From contig JABMRJ010000118.1 of the NCBI GenBank assembly GCA_013202745.1, positions 1-36,067 of the forward strand: a DNA stretch of 36,067 nucleotides, given 5' to 3'. Under the pieces are notes generated by a model, which was not told where the DNA came from, ran no database searches, and saw only the letters and a list, made by a program, of their open reading frames with translations. The stretch comes from Candidatus Omnitrophota bacterium (GTDB lineage Bacteria; Omnitrophota; Gorgyraeia; JABMRJ01). Every line of letters starts with the position of its first letter. Positions within the stretch are counted from its first letter, which is position 1. Positions 1-7,764 of the stretch are shown piece by piece. The position numbers and the translations under genes were made by a program.

Positions 1-5
1 CTATT

Positions 6-3000
6 ATGCCGATGCCCAAGAAGAGACCCGAAGCCGCAGATCCTTTCCTTTTACTCCAATTGAGAAGGCCGGGAGAGAAATTATCGGACGAGGATAAGTT
101 GAGGAGATTTTCAGTCGAGGATATCAATAGGCAATTTCGTAAACTCCTCAAGATCTGCCATCCAGATGTGAATCCTCCGGAATTGAGGGATAAAGCAAAT
201 AAAGTTATCAAGGCTCTTGTTATCGCAAGAGAAAAGGCGATTAGGCAGCTGGTAAGGTTAGGAACGATCTTGCCAGAGGAGTATGCTGAGAGGGTAAGGA
301 TAGAAAGGAAGATGGAGGAAGAAGAGGCTAAAAGGCACCTTAGAAGAAAAAAGAGATTTTTACCCGCCCCGTCCTCAACAGAGCAAGAAGACAGCTTTAT
401 TATAAAGGGTGAAGAGGCGAAGGAGGAACTTGCCAGGGTCATTGCTGAAGGAGAGTTTAAGGAGTATGAGATCCGCGATGATCTATTGCGTTATATAGAA
501 AATTTATTTGTTAGGTTTGATAAGACCTATGGAGGGCAGCCCGGTATGGAGAAGATATTCGCATCGGTAACTCAAGCCATTGAGGATTTAACGGCAAAGA
601 GAATAATAGCATTTAAATCCATAGTCTTAGGTTCGAGGGATATCGAAGGCCAGACAGACCAGTTTGCGCTCGGATTTGGCAGCGAGGATATGCTCGGTTA
701 CGCAGATGACCTGCTAAGAAATTTGAGCTTAACCAGCGACCATCTACCTTGTGAATATCTTCTCCACGAAGCCCTCTGTGCGCGTTTCGGCCATGAGAAG
801 GCGCGCGAGGTTCAGAGATTAATCTTTCCCATGAATTACCCTGATGATAAGAAATACCCCGAAGGCATGTTGAGAGAGTTCATAAGAGAGTTCATCAACA
901 AGCGTGCGCAGGCCCTTAAGTCTCCTGTGCCCTCAGCAGGATCTGCAAAAGGATCCGATGAATATATCGAACCATATGCGCCCAATGAGAATATGGAGAC
1001 GATCATAGATGGTATGAGATCCGGGAGTCTAAGCTTTAATATCCCCGCGTTTGTAAAAGGCGACGGTACGATGGCTATATACGGTTATTACCCGGAAGGC
1101 GCTACTTCTGGCAGGCGTATACCTATAAAACTGGGTGTCTTTCCGGATAGATCGCTCATGAGAGGTGGCAGGGGTGTTGTAATAAGCGGCAGATTATTTA
1201 AAGATGGCTGCAGGGGTATTACGATATGGGCAGTTGACGATAAAAACGAAAAGGCGTTTCCCATAGTAAGCTATAAGCTTTATAAGGAAGGGCTATTTTT
1301 CGGAAAACCCGAAAGAATCTTTTTGGATCTGGAAGGCCTTGATGAAGAAGAGATTCCTTCGACAAAAGACTTGGCTGTTGCAGGATTTCTCTACTGGGCC
1401 GCAAAAGGCGAGAATGCGCCTGAGGTTTTGAATTTCAAGCCACCGGGAGAGAGTTCGTCAAGGGTATATCTATACAACACCCCAAAAGGAGCTGTAAGGC
1501 ATACCTTCGATATGTCAAAGGTGCTCTTGAAGAATGGCATAAGAGGCATATCCGAGGTATACGGGGAAGATGGGCGTGGAATATGCTATTGGATCCTTGA
1601 TGAAGAGGGGGTTCCGATCATCCCTGTAGCCGGTTATAAGATCTATGAAGGCAGCCGTTTTGTCACAGACCCCGTACTTTATGGGTTTGGATTGGCGGAT
1701 TACGAAAAGGGCGATTATCCAACATCGCGGGCTACGAACTATGACGAGGCGCTGGCTGTAATGAAGTTAATCTATTGGCTTGCGACAGGAAGCGGTACTG
1801 AGCCGGGAGATCTTGTCCGTGTCTCATCAGGCCAGTCGAGACGGTGCGCATCACTCTATAGCCATGGAGGCAAGATAGATCACTATATACCGAGCATTAA
1901 GGACAAATATATATTTAGACAGAGGGTAGTCCTTAAAGACGGCTCCAGAGGTATTATCTACAGAAGTTTAGACGCTCAAGGCAGTCCATCATCCCCATTA
2001 AGAGGTTTTATCCTCTTTAGAAATGGAAAGTTCTTGAAGAAGGCCGAGATCGAGAAGATCCCTGACGATCAGCTCCAGAAGGTGTTGGATAAGTCTGATG
2101 GGGTCCGCGCAAGCGCTCCTGTAGCTCGAAAAGGAAGAGCAGTCAATGTTCTTATCCCGGAAGTATTAAATACTATAAGGGAAGTATTTGTAAGGGCGAT
2201 AGAGAGGACGGCTCAGGCACCTACCTTAGCTGAATTCGTAGATGCAGTAAGAGCCAAACACAAGATCTCTGCGAGTGTTTCCGCTATGCGTGATGGCATA
2301 AAGAAGGTTACTGGGGAGATAGCCGATGACTTACAGATAGAATTGAAGACCTTATCTGCATACTTAGACAAAAGGGGAAAAAGAGGGATACTCATCGTTC
2401 CGTACCATCTTGAGATTATCAAAGAAGCATTCTGTAGTGTCTACAGGGAGAGGGGGGAGTTGCTAAGCCCCGCCCAGCTGTCGGCACACCTATTGAGAGA
2501 GCATGGCGAAGAACTTCTTTTAGACGAGGAGGCGGTAAGAAGGGCTATGATAAAGCTTATACCTGCATTATCCGGTGAATTAAGTATAATCGAAGCCTAT
2601 ATAGCAAGGGCTATAAAAGGGGAAAGACCAGCACCGAGTGATAGATTACCAGATAGAACAGCTACCGTGGATGGTCAGGAAGAATTGAAAGAGGGCAGCC
2701 TTAAAACTGAAGAGATAGAAGATATCGTTAAGAATGCTTGGAGGAGTATAAGCAGCGCAGATTTTATAAAACCCGAGCAAGTAGCCTATATGACACCCGC
2801 TAATTTATGTGTAATCTTCACAGAGGAGGGTTATTATGATGATAAGTTTGCCAGAATGTGGTTCGATGGCGTAATCAGGCTCCTTAATCAAAGCAGCGCA
2901 GGGGATGCAGAGAGATTTGCGGAGATAATCTTTGCCTTATGGCAGGGGAAGGTGCCAGAGTTGCGGTTTGCGAGTCAGAGCCGGCACATCGTCAGAAACC

Positions 3001-6000
3001 TGGAGAGCCTTGTAGCACTTGCATCTAAGAAGTGCCTACTTAATAGACCAACCCTTACCCTGTTAAGAGGGGTTACGGAGACCATCAACAAGTCTGCGTC
3101 AGAAGGATCCCCGAATAACAAAGCCCCTTCTGGAGACGGGTATATAATAAAAGGAGAAGAGGCCAGGAGGAGGTTAGATGAGGTTATAGAGGCAGAGGAT
3201 TTTGTGCCTCTGGATATACCGGAAGGCGCGCTTGAGTACCTGTATAGTTTTCCGGAAGCTCTCGCGGACAGGCTGCAGAAAGATGATCTTACAAAGACGA
3301 TCGCAGATGATATAATCCTGGCATTAGAAGATATAAAAAAGAAGAGAAAAGTCGGATTCGAATCTATAGTCTTGAGCTCACAAGGGGTCCCAGGACAAAA
3401 GGAAGACCAATTCGCGCTCGGTTTCTGGAATAAGGAGAAAGATATCCTCGGCTATGCAACGGATCTTTTGGAATATTTAGGCCAGATAGACGGTAGATTC
3501 AAAACAAACCTGGTTGCAGAATATATCCTCCACGAAGCCCTCTGCGCCCGTTTCGGCCACCAGCCCGCCCGCGATATCCAGCGTGCAATATTCTCTGAGA
3601 ATTATCCTGATGATGATATCTATTCCGAAGGCTTATTAAGAGAAGTCTTGAGATATTTTGTAAATAGCCGTGCCTCAATACCAAGCTGGACAGAGATTCT
3701 TAATGCACCTTCAGATGGCGAGATATTAAACCTTACTGAAGGATTAACCGATGAAAGATACCTTTCATATTTTGAAAGATACAGCGAACCCCGCTATGAA
3801 AGTGATACCGAAGTTAGGAATGAGAATATTTCAACAGTTATGGATAGTTTAACGCATAGAAGTGTAGCGCTTGTTCTCGGCTACGGCTCCATAAACCAGA
3901 GCATTCTTCAAGATTTTGATCAAGTTATTTTAGTGGACATGAACAAAGACGCATTAAGGCACGCATGGAATAACTTGTCGCAGGAATTGAGGAAAAAGAC
4001 ATACCTGGTGAGGACAGATGCCTCCTGGCTTGCTGCAGATATTATTAGAGTGATAGAAAGAATTGAAGGAAAAGATATAAGCTTTAAAGATGCTGTGAGG
4101 ATTATAGCGGGCGCCATCGATATGTGCAGAAACAGAGTATTTCCGTATGATTTCGCGGATCTAGTTATCTCCGAAAGGACATACTATGACCTGGAGAAAT
4201 CACTTTTAGAATATATTATGAGAAAACTAGAAGAGATGTATCCTGGTAACATGTCAGAAGGCAAGATGAAGAAAAAAGTAAGAGATATATTTATAGTAGC
4301 GTTAAAACATCTCCAGGTCGAACAATGGCATAAGATTTTATCGGAAGGCGGCTCAGCTTATTTAAGCGTCTTGGATAAGCTAAAGATGCCGATGAAGATA
4401 GAATACATAGATATTATAGAAAGATGGGATCCGCTCTTTAGCGCAGTCGAAGAATTTAATCTTATCGATAGATCCGTAGATTTACCAATCAAATTCTGGT
4501 CATGGAGAGAAGCTCCAAAACATGCCCCTGTGTGGCGCGTAAGAGGCTTCTGGTTCTCTAAAGGCGCCTCACAGGCCGAACCGGCACAGACCGGCGAAGG
4601 CGGGATGGCGGTAAGAAAGGATATAAATAGATGGATAGAAGACGCAGATAAAGGCGATGGGGAAGCCCTTGGAAGGCTCATAGGGCATATTGAAAGATCG
4701 GTCTGGGTAAATCCGGAGGATAGGATAAAAGAGGTAGAAATTATAGGCGTAAGACTGCAAGGTTCTGCGCAAGAGAGGTTCCTCAAAGGGGTCAGAAGGT
4801 GGTTCGAAGAAGATATTATTGAAATATTAAAATGCGACGAATCGAGGCTTGATGAACTCAATAGAAGATTCCGGGAATTATTCAATATGCATATTATACC
4901 GTGTTTTTCCGAAGCGATGGTCGAAAGTTATTTATCCTATCCGTACCATGCAAAGAGATTAAAGGTTGCCCTGAATGGAAGGGATGCGGCATATTCATTC
5001 TTCACAGGGGCCTGCAAAAAAATGGGCTGGTCGATTAGAGAGATATATGATACTGTTTTTGAATTGTGCTATAACGTCCGAAAACACGGCGGAGGCGGTA
5101 TAGTCCTTTTAAGAAATATCTATTCCGGCACAGAGAATATAGGTATTGAAATAGTAGCCAGAGATAAAGGGCCTGGCATAGGAGATGCCGAAGAGGCGAG
5201 AAAGAGGGCCTTTCTGCCGAAACCTGGCGGAATAGGATTTATAACTATAATAGGCGACCCTTCCAAAGCGCCGTCCGTCTTTGCCAAAGAAGGTGAGATA
5301 GTCTATGAAACGAGCGACGGATCAACGGGCCGTCTCTTCAGATATGATCCTGATGAAAAGAGATTTGTTGAGACAGAACAAGTGCGCAGAATCGAGCAAG
5401 GCACACGCGCCAGATTGACCTTGATGAGAAAAGATTTACCAGAGCCCGAACCTGCGCCAGAGTTGGATGTTGGTAAGGTAGAAACGCCTGAAGGGGTCCT
5501 GCCGGAATTTATGGCGGGGAGAAAGTACTGCATGAGGATAAATAGAGACCAGGCAACAGCAGGCCGGTATGAGACTGCTCTTATGTGGTGGTCCAGATTG
5601 TCAAGGGCCTTCCCGCAGGCAGAATTTGACCTTCAGGTAATAGAAAATGCAAATAAGGAAAACGGATTTGTGGAGATAACATGCACAAAAAATGTGAGGG
5701 ATGAAGCGACAGGCGTTTCTTATGAAGAGACGCATTCCGGCGCTGTAAAGGTTACAAATCCAGATCGCCTCGATGAAACGCGTACACTCCTAAAGATTCT
5801 CAATATGGCGTTTATAGCGAGTAATGTGCCGGATGTAGATAGCAGAGAATATACGGCAGATGTAGAAGTTTTCTTAAGATTTATTAATAGTATCTACAGG
5901 TCGATAAAGGGAGAGGAATTATTTAGAGATGATACGATCTCTTCATCGCCTCAGGAAGTGATAGATTTAATAAGGCATATAGAGATGGAACTTCCGGATG

Positions 6001-6068
6001 CAGAGCCTGTTGATTATGATAAACAGCTTGAACTCAATAATGCCATAGAAACGTTGAAAGCGGTATAA
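6..6068 (+). CDS. Giant multidomain protein: J domain, duplicated unknown modules, methyltransferase-like fold, GHKL ATPase domain
   Basis: No family as a whole is recognised. What is seen, in order: a J-domain-like segment (about residues 10-82) with the HPD triad at 52-54 (CHPDVNP); a charged helical linker; module A1 (131-304); a three-fold repeat (about 335-684); two helical units (about 715-865); module A2 (1046-1222); a Rossmann-like segment resembling SAM-dependent methyltransferases (about 1280-1520, VLGYGS then VILVDMN); and a GHKL ATPase domain (about 1659-1779) with N box ELCYNVRKH (Asn1690), G1 box DKGPGIG (1720-1726) and G2 box GGIGF (1741-1745). A C-terminal domain of about 200 residues is unassigned. 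No signal peptide or membrane segment is visible, so it is probably cytoplasmic. Inference: J domains recruit Hsp70 and GHKL domains of this kind bind ATP in RsbW-like or histidine kinases, so a signalling or chaperone-linked scaffold is possible. The frame is open to the window edge upstream of position 6, so the start is unproven. The CDS is certain; the function is not. Confidence 0.9.
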   Translation: MPMPKKRPEAADPFLLLQLRRPGEKLSDEDKLRRFSVEDINRQFRKLLKICHPDVNPPELRDKANKVIKALVIAREKAIRQLVRLGTILPEEYAERVRIERKMEEEEAKRHLRRKKRFLPAPSSTEQEDSFIIKGEEAKEELARVIAEGEFKEYEIRDDLLRYIENLFVRFDKTYGGQPGMEKIFASVTQAIEDLTAKRIIAFKSIVLGSRDIEGQTDQFALGFGSEDMLGYADDLLRNLSLTSDHLPCEYLLHEALCARFGHEKAREVQRLIFPMNYPDDKKYPEGMLREFIREFINKRAQALKSPVPSAGSAKGSDEYIEPYAPNENMETIIDGMRSGSLSFNIPAFVKGDGTMAIYGYYPEGATSGRRIPIKLGVFPDRSLMRGGRGVVISGRLFKDGCRGITIWAVDDKNEKAFPIVSYKLYKEGLFFGKPERIFLDLEGLDEEEIPSTKDLAVAGFLYWAAKGENAPEVLNFKPPGESSSRVYLYNTPKGAVRHTFDMSKVLLKNGIRGISEVYGEDGRGICYWILDEEGVPIIPVAGYKIYEGSRFVTDPVLYGFGLADYEKGDYPTSRATNYDEALAVMKLIYWLATGSGTEPGDLVRVSSGQSRRCASLYSHGGKIDHYIPSIKDKYIFRQRVVLKDGSRGIIYRSLDAQGSPSSPLRGFILFRNGKFLKKAEIEKIPDDQLQKVLDKSDGVRASAPVARKGRAVNVLIPEVLNTIREVFVRAIERTAQAPTLAEFVDAVRAKHKISASVSAMRDGIKKVTGEIADDLQIELKTLSAYLDKRGKRGILIVPYHLEIIKEAFCSVYRERGELLSPAQLSAHLLREHGEELLLDEEAVRRAMIKLIPALSGELSIIEAYIARAIKGERPAPSDRLPDRTATVDGQEELKEGSLKTEEIEDIVKNAWRSISSADFIKPEQVAYMTPANLCVIFTEEGYYDDKFARMWFDGVIRLLNQSSAGDAERFAEIIFALWQGKVPELRFASQSRHIVRNLESLVALASKKCLLNRPTLTLLRGVTETINKSASEGSPNNKAPSGDGYIIKGEEARRRLDEVIEAEDFVPLDIPEGALEYLYSFPEALADRLQKDDLTKTIADDIILALEDIKKKRKVGFESIVLSSQGVPGQKEDQFALGFWNKEKDILGYATDLLEYLGQIDGRFKTNLVAEYILHEALCARFGHQPARDIQRAIFSENYPDDDIYSEGLLREVLRYFVNSRASIPSWTEILNAPSDGEILNLTEGLTDERYLSYFERYSEPRYESDTEVRNENISTVMDSLTHRSVALVLGYGSINQSILQDFDQVILVDMNKDALRHAWNNLSQELRKKTYLVRTDASWLAADIIRVIERIEGKDISFKDAVRIIAGAIDMCRNRVFPYDFADLVISERTYYDLEKSLLEYIMRKLEEMYPGNMSEGKMKKKVRDIFIVALKHLQVEQWHKILSEGGSAYLSVLDKLKMPMKIEYIDIIERWDPLFSAVEEFNLIDRSVDLPIKFWSWREAPKHAPVWRVRGFWFSKGASQAEPAQTGEGGMAVRKDINRWIEDADKGDGEALGRLIGHIERSVWVNPEDRIKEVEIIGVRLQGSAQERFLKGVRRWFEEDIIEILKCDESRLDELNRRFRELFNMHIIPCFSEAMVESYLSYPYHAKRLKVALNGRDAAYSFFTGACKKMGWSIREIYDTVFELCYNVRKHGGGGIVLLRNIYSGTENIGIEIVARDKGPGIGDAEEARKRAFLPKPGGIGFITIIGDPSKAPSVFAKEGEIVYETSDGSTGRLFRYDPDEKRFVETEQVRRIEQGTRARLTLMRKDLPEPEPAPELDVGKVETPEGVLPEFMAGRKYCMRINRDQATAGRYETALMWWSRLSRAFPQAEFDLQVIENANKENGFVEITCTKNVRDEATGVSYEETHSGAVKVTNPDRLDETRTLLKILNMAFIASNVPDVDSREYTADVEVFLRFINSIYRSIKGEELFRDDTISSSPQEVIDLIRHIEMELPDAEPVDYDKQLELNNAIETLKAV
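396..917 (+). repeat. Module A, copy 1, inside the giant protein
   Basis: Encodes residues 131-304, beginning FIIKGEEAKEEL. It shares with copy 2 the strings DQFALGF, LGY and LLHEALCARFGH, followed by an NYPDD motif. Key residues are His254, Glu255, Cys258 and His263. A 17-base stretch (762-778) is identical to bases 3528-3544 of copy 2. Confidence 0.85.
1020..2057 (+). repeat. Three tandem repeats of about 115 residues inside the giant protein
   Basis: Residues about 335-684 contain three diverged units. Each centres on a K(D/N)G-x-RGI motif (DGCRGITIW, NGIRGISEV with DGRGICYW, DGSRGIIYR) followed by a G/S-Y/F-K/I-L-x-x-x-G-x-F strand (SYKLYKEGLF, GYKIYEGSRF, GFILFRNGKF). Units two and three also carry an upstream YWAA/YWLA-TG element. 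They look beta-rich and match no family I can name. Confidence 0.65.
2149..2610 (+). repeat. Two helical units of about 70 residues inside the giant protein
   Basis: Residues about 715-790 and 797-868 align as a tandem pair. Each opens with (I/V)P-x-x-L-x-x-I(R/K)E(V/A)F and ends with a helical stretch before an acidic segment. They could be helical bundles or winged-helix-like units, but the similarity is weak. Confidence 0.45.
3141..3677 (+). repeat. Module A, copy 2, inside the giant protein
   Basis: Encodes residues 1046-1224, beginning YIIKGEEARRRL, and aligns with copy 1 over its full length. Key residues are His1176, Glu1177, Cys1180 and His1185, in the shared string HEALCARFGH. The spacing from KGEEA to HEALC is similar in both copies, so this is a duplicated folded domain and not a low-complexity match. 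Confidence 0.85.
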
Positions 6069-7070
6069 TCAAAAGAGCTTGCCTACGCTTAAAATTATCG
6101 ATTTCTCTTCATTGTCTGCAAGCAGTTTCAGCAGCGCTTCACCAGTACCTTTAAGGAACCTCTTCTTGAACCTTATCTCGATACCGAGAGGCTTGCCGTT
6201 CTTATCCCGCAGAATAAGTTGAAGATCATTATCCTTGCTCAGTTTAACCTCAGCGCCGAATGAGATGAAGTTTTTCCTTCCGTCTGAATACCTGATCTCG
6301 AAGAGAAGTCCCGTTCTACGCGTAAGTTGCCATTTACCAAATAGGGTGATGGTCTTTATCCGAGAACGTTCTCCGCCCAATTTTGTCCCGAATGTATAAA
6401 CAAGGGCATTCTTCTTGCCGAAGAGTCCAGCCCTCGCGAGTCTTGCCTGAAAAATAAAACCGGAACGCCCTTTAAGATCTAAAGCATAATTTAGCCTGTT
6501 TTTATCTATTATCTTCCAGCATCCTTTGAAGATGAGCCTGCTATTACGATTCGCGCCTTTTTTAGTATATGAGTATTCGACTTCATTATCCTTGTTTATC
6601 TCCCAGTTGCCTGTAAATGTGAGCGTATCGTCTTTACCGCCTCTTCTCTCTACCTTAAACAATATCCTCTGTCTCTTATCGAGTGCCCATCTTCCGTTAA
6701 GATTTAATGTGCGGGTCAGCATAGTACCGTCACTATTCCTTGTGCTTACGCCAAAACCAATGGTATTCTTCTTTACGAATAATATGTCGCCCTTGATAAG
6801 AAAGACCTCTTTTGAGCGCTGCTTATAAGAATGACGCAGAGTAATCTTAAGGTCATGGTCTTTGGTTAAAGAGTACTTGCCATTGAGGCTTATCCTGTGA
6901 GGCAGATCGTTTGCTTTGCCTGAATTAGGGGGAGTCTTTATAAGGTATTGGAGGGTGTTATCATTAGCCGTCTTGAACCTACCATCGAGGCTGAGCCTGT
7001 GTTTAGGCACGCCCGATCTACCGCCTTTATGGATTACAAGCCTATTATAAGGGTCTATCTCATATTTCAT
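6069..7070 (-). CDS. Beta-repeat protein of unknown function
   Basis: No known family is recognised. The 333 residues consist of eight or nine diverged units of about 30 residues, each near L-x-(L/F)-x-G-(R/K/N)-(W/Y)-x-(L/I)-x-K-x-x-x-L. Repeat glycines fall near residues 30, 64, 94, 126, 154, 183, 245 and 272 (for example LNLNGRWALDK, LTFTGNWEINK, ITLFGKWQLT). Such spacing suggests stacked two-strand hairpins, as in a beta-solenoid or barrel. The protein is rich in Lys and Arg, with no signal peptide or membrane helix. It is the only minus-strand gene here. Its stop codon TGA lies directly against the stop codon of the giant gene with no bases between, so the two transcripts must converge. 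No strong ribosome binding site precedes its ATG. Because no long frame occupies the plus strand here, it is not a shadow. Confidence 0.8.
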   Translation of the reverse strand: MKYEIDPYNRLVIHKGGRSGVPKHRLSLDGRFKTANDNTLQYLIKTPPNSGKANDLPHRISLNGKYSLTKDHDLKITLRHSYKQRSKEVFLIKGDILFVKKNTIGFGVSTRNSDGTMLTRTLNLNGRWALDKRQRILFKVERRGGKDDTLTFTGNWEINKDNEVEYSYTKKGANRNSRLIFKGCWKIIDKNRLNYALDLKGRSGFIFQARLARAGLFGKKNALVYTFGTKLGGERSRIKTITLFGKWQLTRRTGLLFEIRYSDGRKNFISFGAEVKLSKDNDLQLILRDKNGKPLGIEIRFKKRFLKGTGEALLKLLADNEEKSIILSVGKLF

Positions 7071-7140
7071 AAGTATGTGCGGCTACTTGCTTTTAAGATA
7101 TTTGTATGGTAATCTTATTATAACATAATAAGGATATCGG
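7071..7140. promoter_or_regulatory. Divergent intergenic region with candidate promoters and a ribosome binding site
   Basis: This 70-base AT-rich gap separates the minus-strand beta-repeat gene from the plus-strand nucleotidyltransferase. A perfect minus-strand -10 (TATAAT, plus-strand 7117-7122) lacks a good -35. On the plus strand, TTGTAT (7102-7107) and CATAAT (7124-7129) are 16 bases apart, which is weak and would leave a very short leader. AAGGA at 7130-7134 is a good ribosome binding site for the ATG at 7141. Confidence 0.4.
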
Positions 7141-7752
7141 ATGAAGGTTATTATATTAACTGCAGGGGAGGGGACGAGGACTAAGAAGCTTTTTCCCGGT
7201 ACCCCTAAAGCACTTATACCTATTAATGAAAGGCCGGCATTAGAGTACCTTATAGACCAGTATAAGGGGTTTGATATATTTATTAATGTAAGGGCAAACG
7301 AGGCCAAGAGTTTTAAATACCTGAAATTGCCCCTGCTGGTCGAAGAGACACCGCTCGGAAATGCCGGCGCCGTAAAGTATTTCTCAAAAGAGTTGGGAGA
7401 TAAATTTATAGCTACCCACACAGATATCCTTTCAGACCTCGACCCGAAGAGACTGGCTGCTTCGCACAAGGGCTGTGCAACTATGGCGGTCAAGGATCTC
7501 TCCAAGCCTAAGAACTTCGGTGTAATTACCCATGAGGGCGGACTGGTAACCGGCTTTACGAGAAGACGCCTCATAAACTGCGGCATCTATTCATTTTCTA
7601 AAGAGGTTATTGAATATATCGGTAAGGGGTTCCAGGATTTCGATAAGGACCTCTTTCCTCGTCTGATAAGCGCCAAGAAGCTCTATATCTATGAGCATGA
7701 AGGCGCATGGGAAGATATAGGCACACAAGATTACTGGAAGAAGACCAGATAA
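7141..7752 (+). CDS. Sugar-phosphate nucleotidyltransferase
   Basis: A single-domain nucleotidyltransferase of the GT-A-like NTP_transferase family, which joins a sugar 1-phosphate to an NTP to make an activated nucleotide sugar. The N-terminal signature is clear: LTAGEGTRTKKLFPGTPKAL at residues 6-25, with the nucleotide-binding GxGTR and the lysine of the PKAL element. Further family features are ETPLGNAGA (substrate pocket), a THTD motif where the family carries its metal-binding Asp, and a final WEDIGTQDYW. At 203 residues it lacks the left-handed helix or acetyltransferase tails of GlmU or RfbA, so it resembles short HddC/MurU/ManC-core enzymes. The sugar and the base cannot be told. It lies 12 bases before the pilus assembly ATPase and may be co-transcribed with it, so a role in surface glycan or pilus glycosylation is possible but inferred. 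Confidence 0.85.
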   Translation: MKVIILTAGEGTRTKKLFPGTPKALIPINERPALEYLIDQYKGFDIFINVRANEAKSFKYLKLPLLVEETPLGNAGAVKYFSKELGDKFIATHTDILSDLDPKRLAASHKGCATMAVKDLSKPKNFGVITHEGGLVTGFTRRRLINCGIYSFSKEVIEYIGKGFQDFDKDLFPRLISAKKLYIYEHEGAWEDIGTQDYWKKTR

Positions 7753-7764
7753 GGAAGATGAGAT

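Noticed and set aside
762-797. HEALCARFGH read as a genuine HExxH zinc protease site
   Set aside because: The second metal-binding His of HExxH is Cys in both copies, so a zincin call is not justified; kept only as an unassigned motif.
4358-4885. Minus-strand open frame of 175 codons inside the giant gene
   Set aside because: Serine- and leucine-rich shadow of the plus-strand frame, which carries recognisable domains on both sides.
6526-6828. Plus-strand open frame of 100 codons opposite the beta-repeat gene
   Set aside because: The minus-strand frame is three times longer and has a regular protein repeat; this one has none and no ribosome binding site of note.
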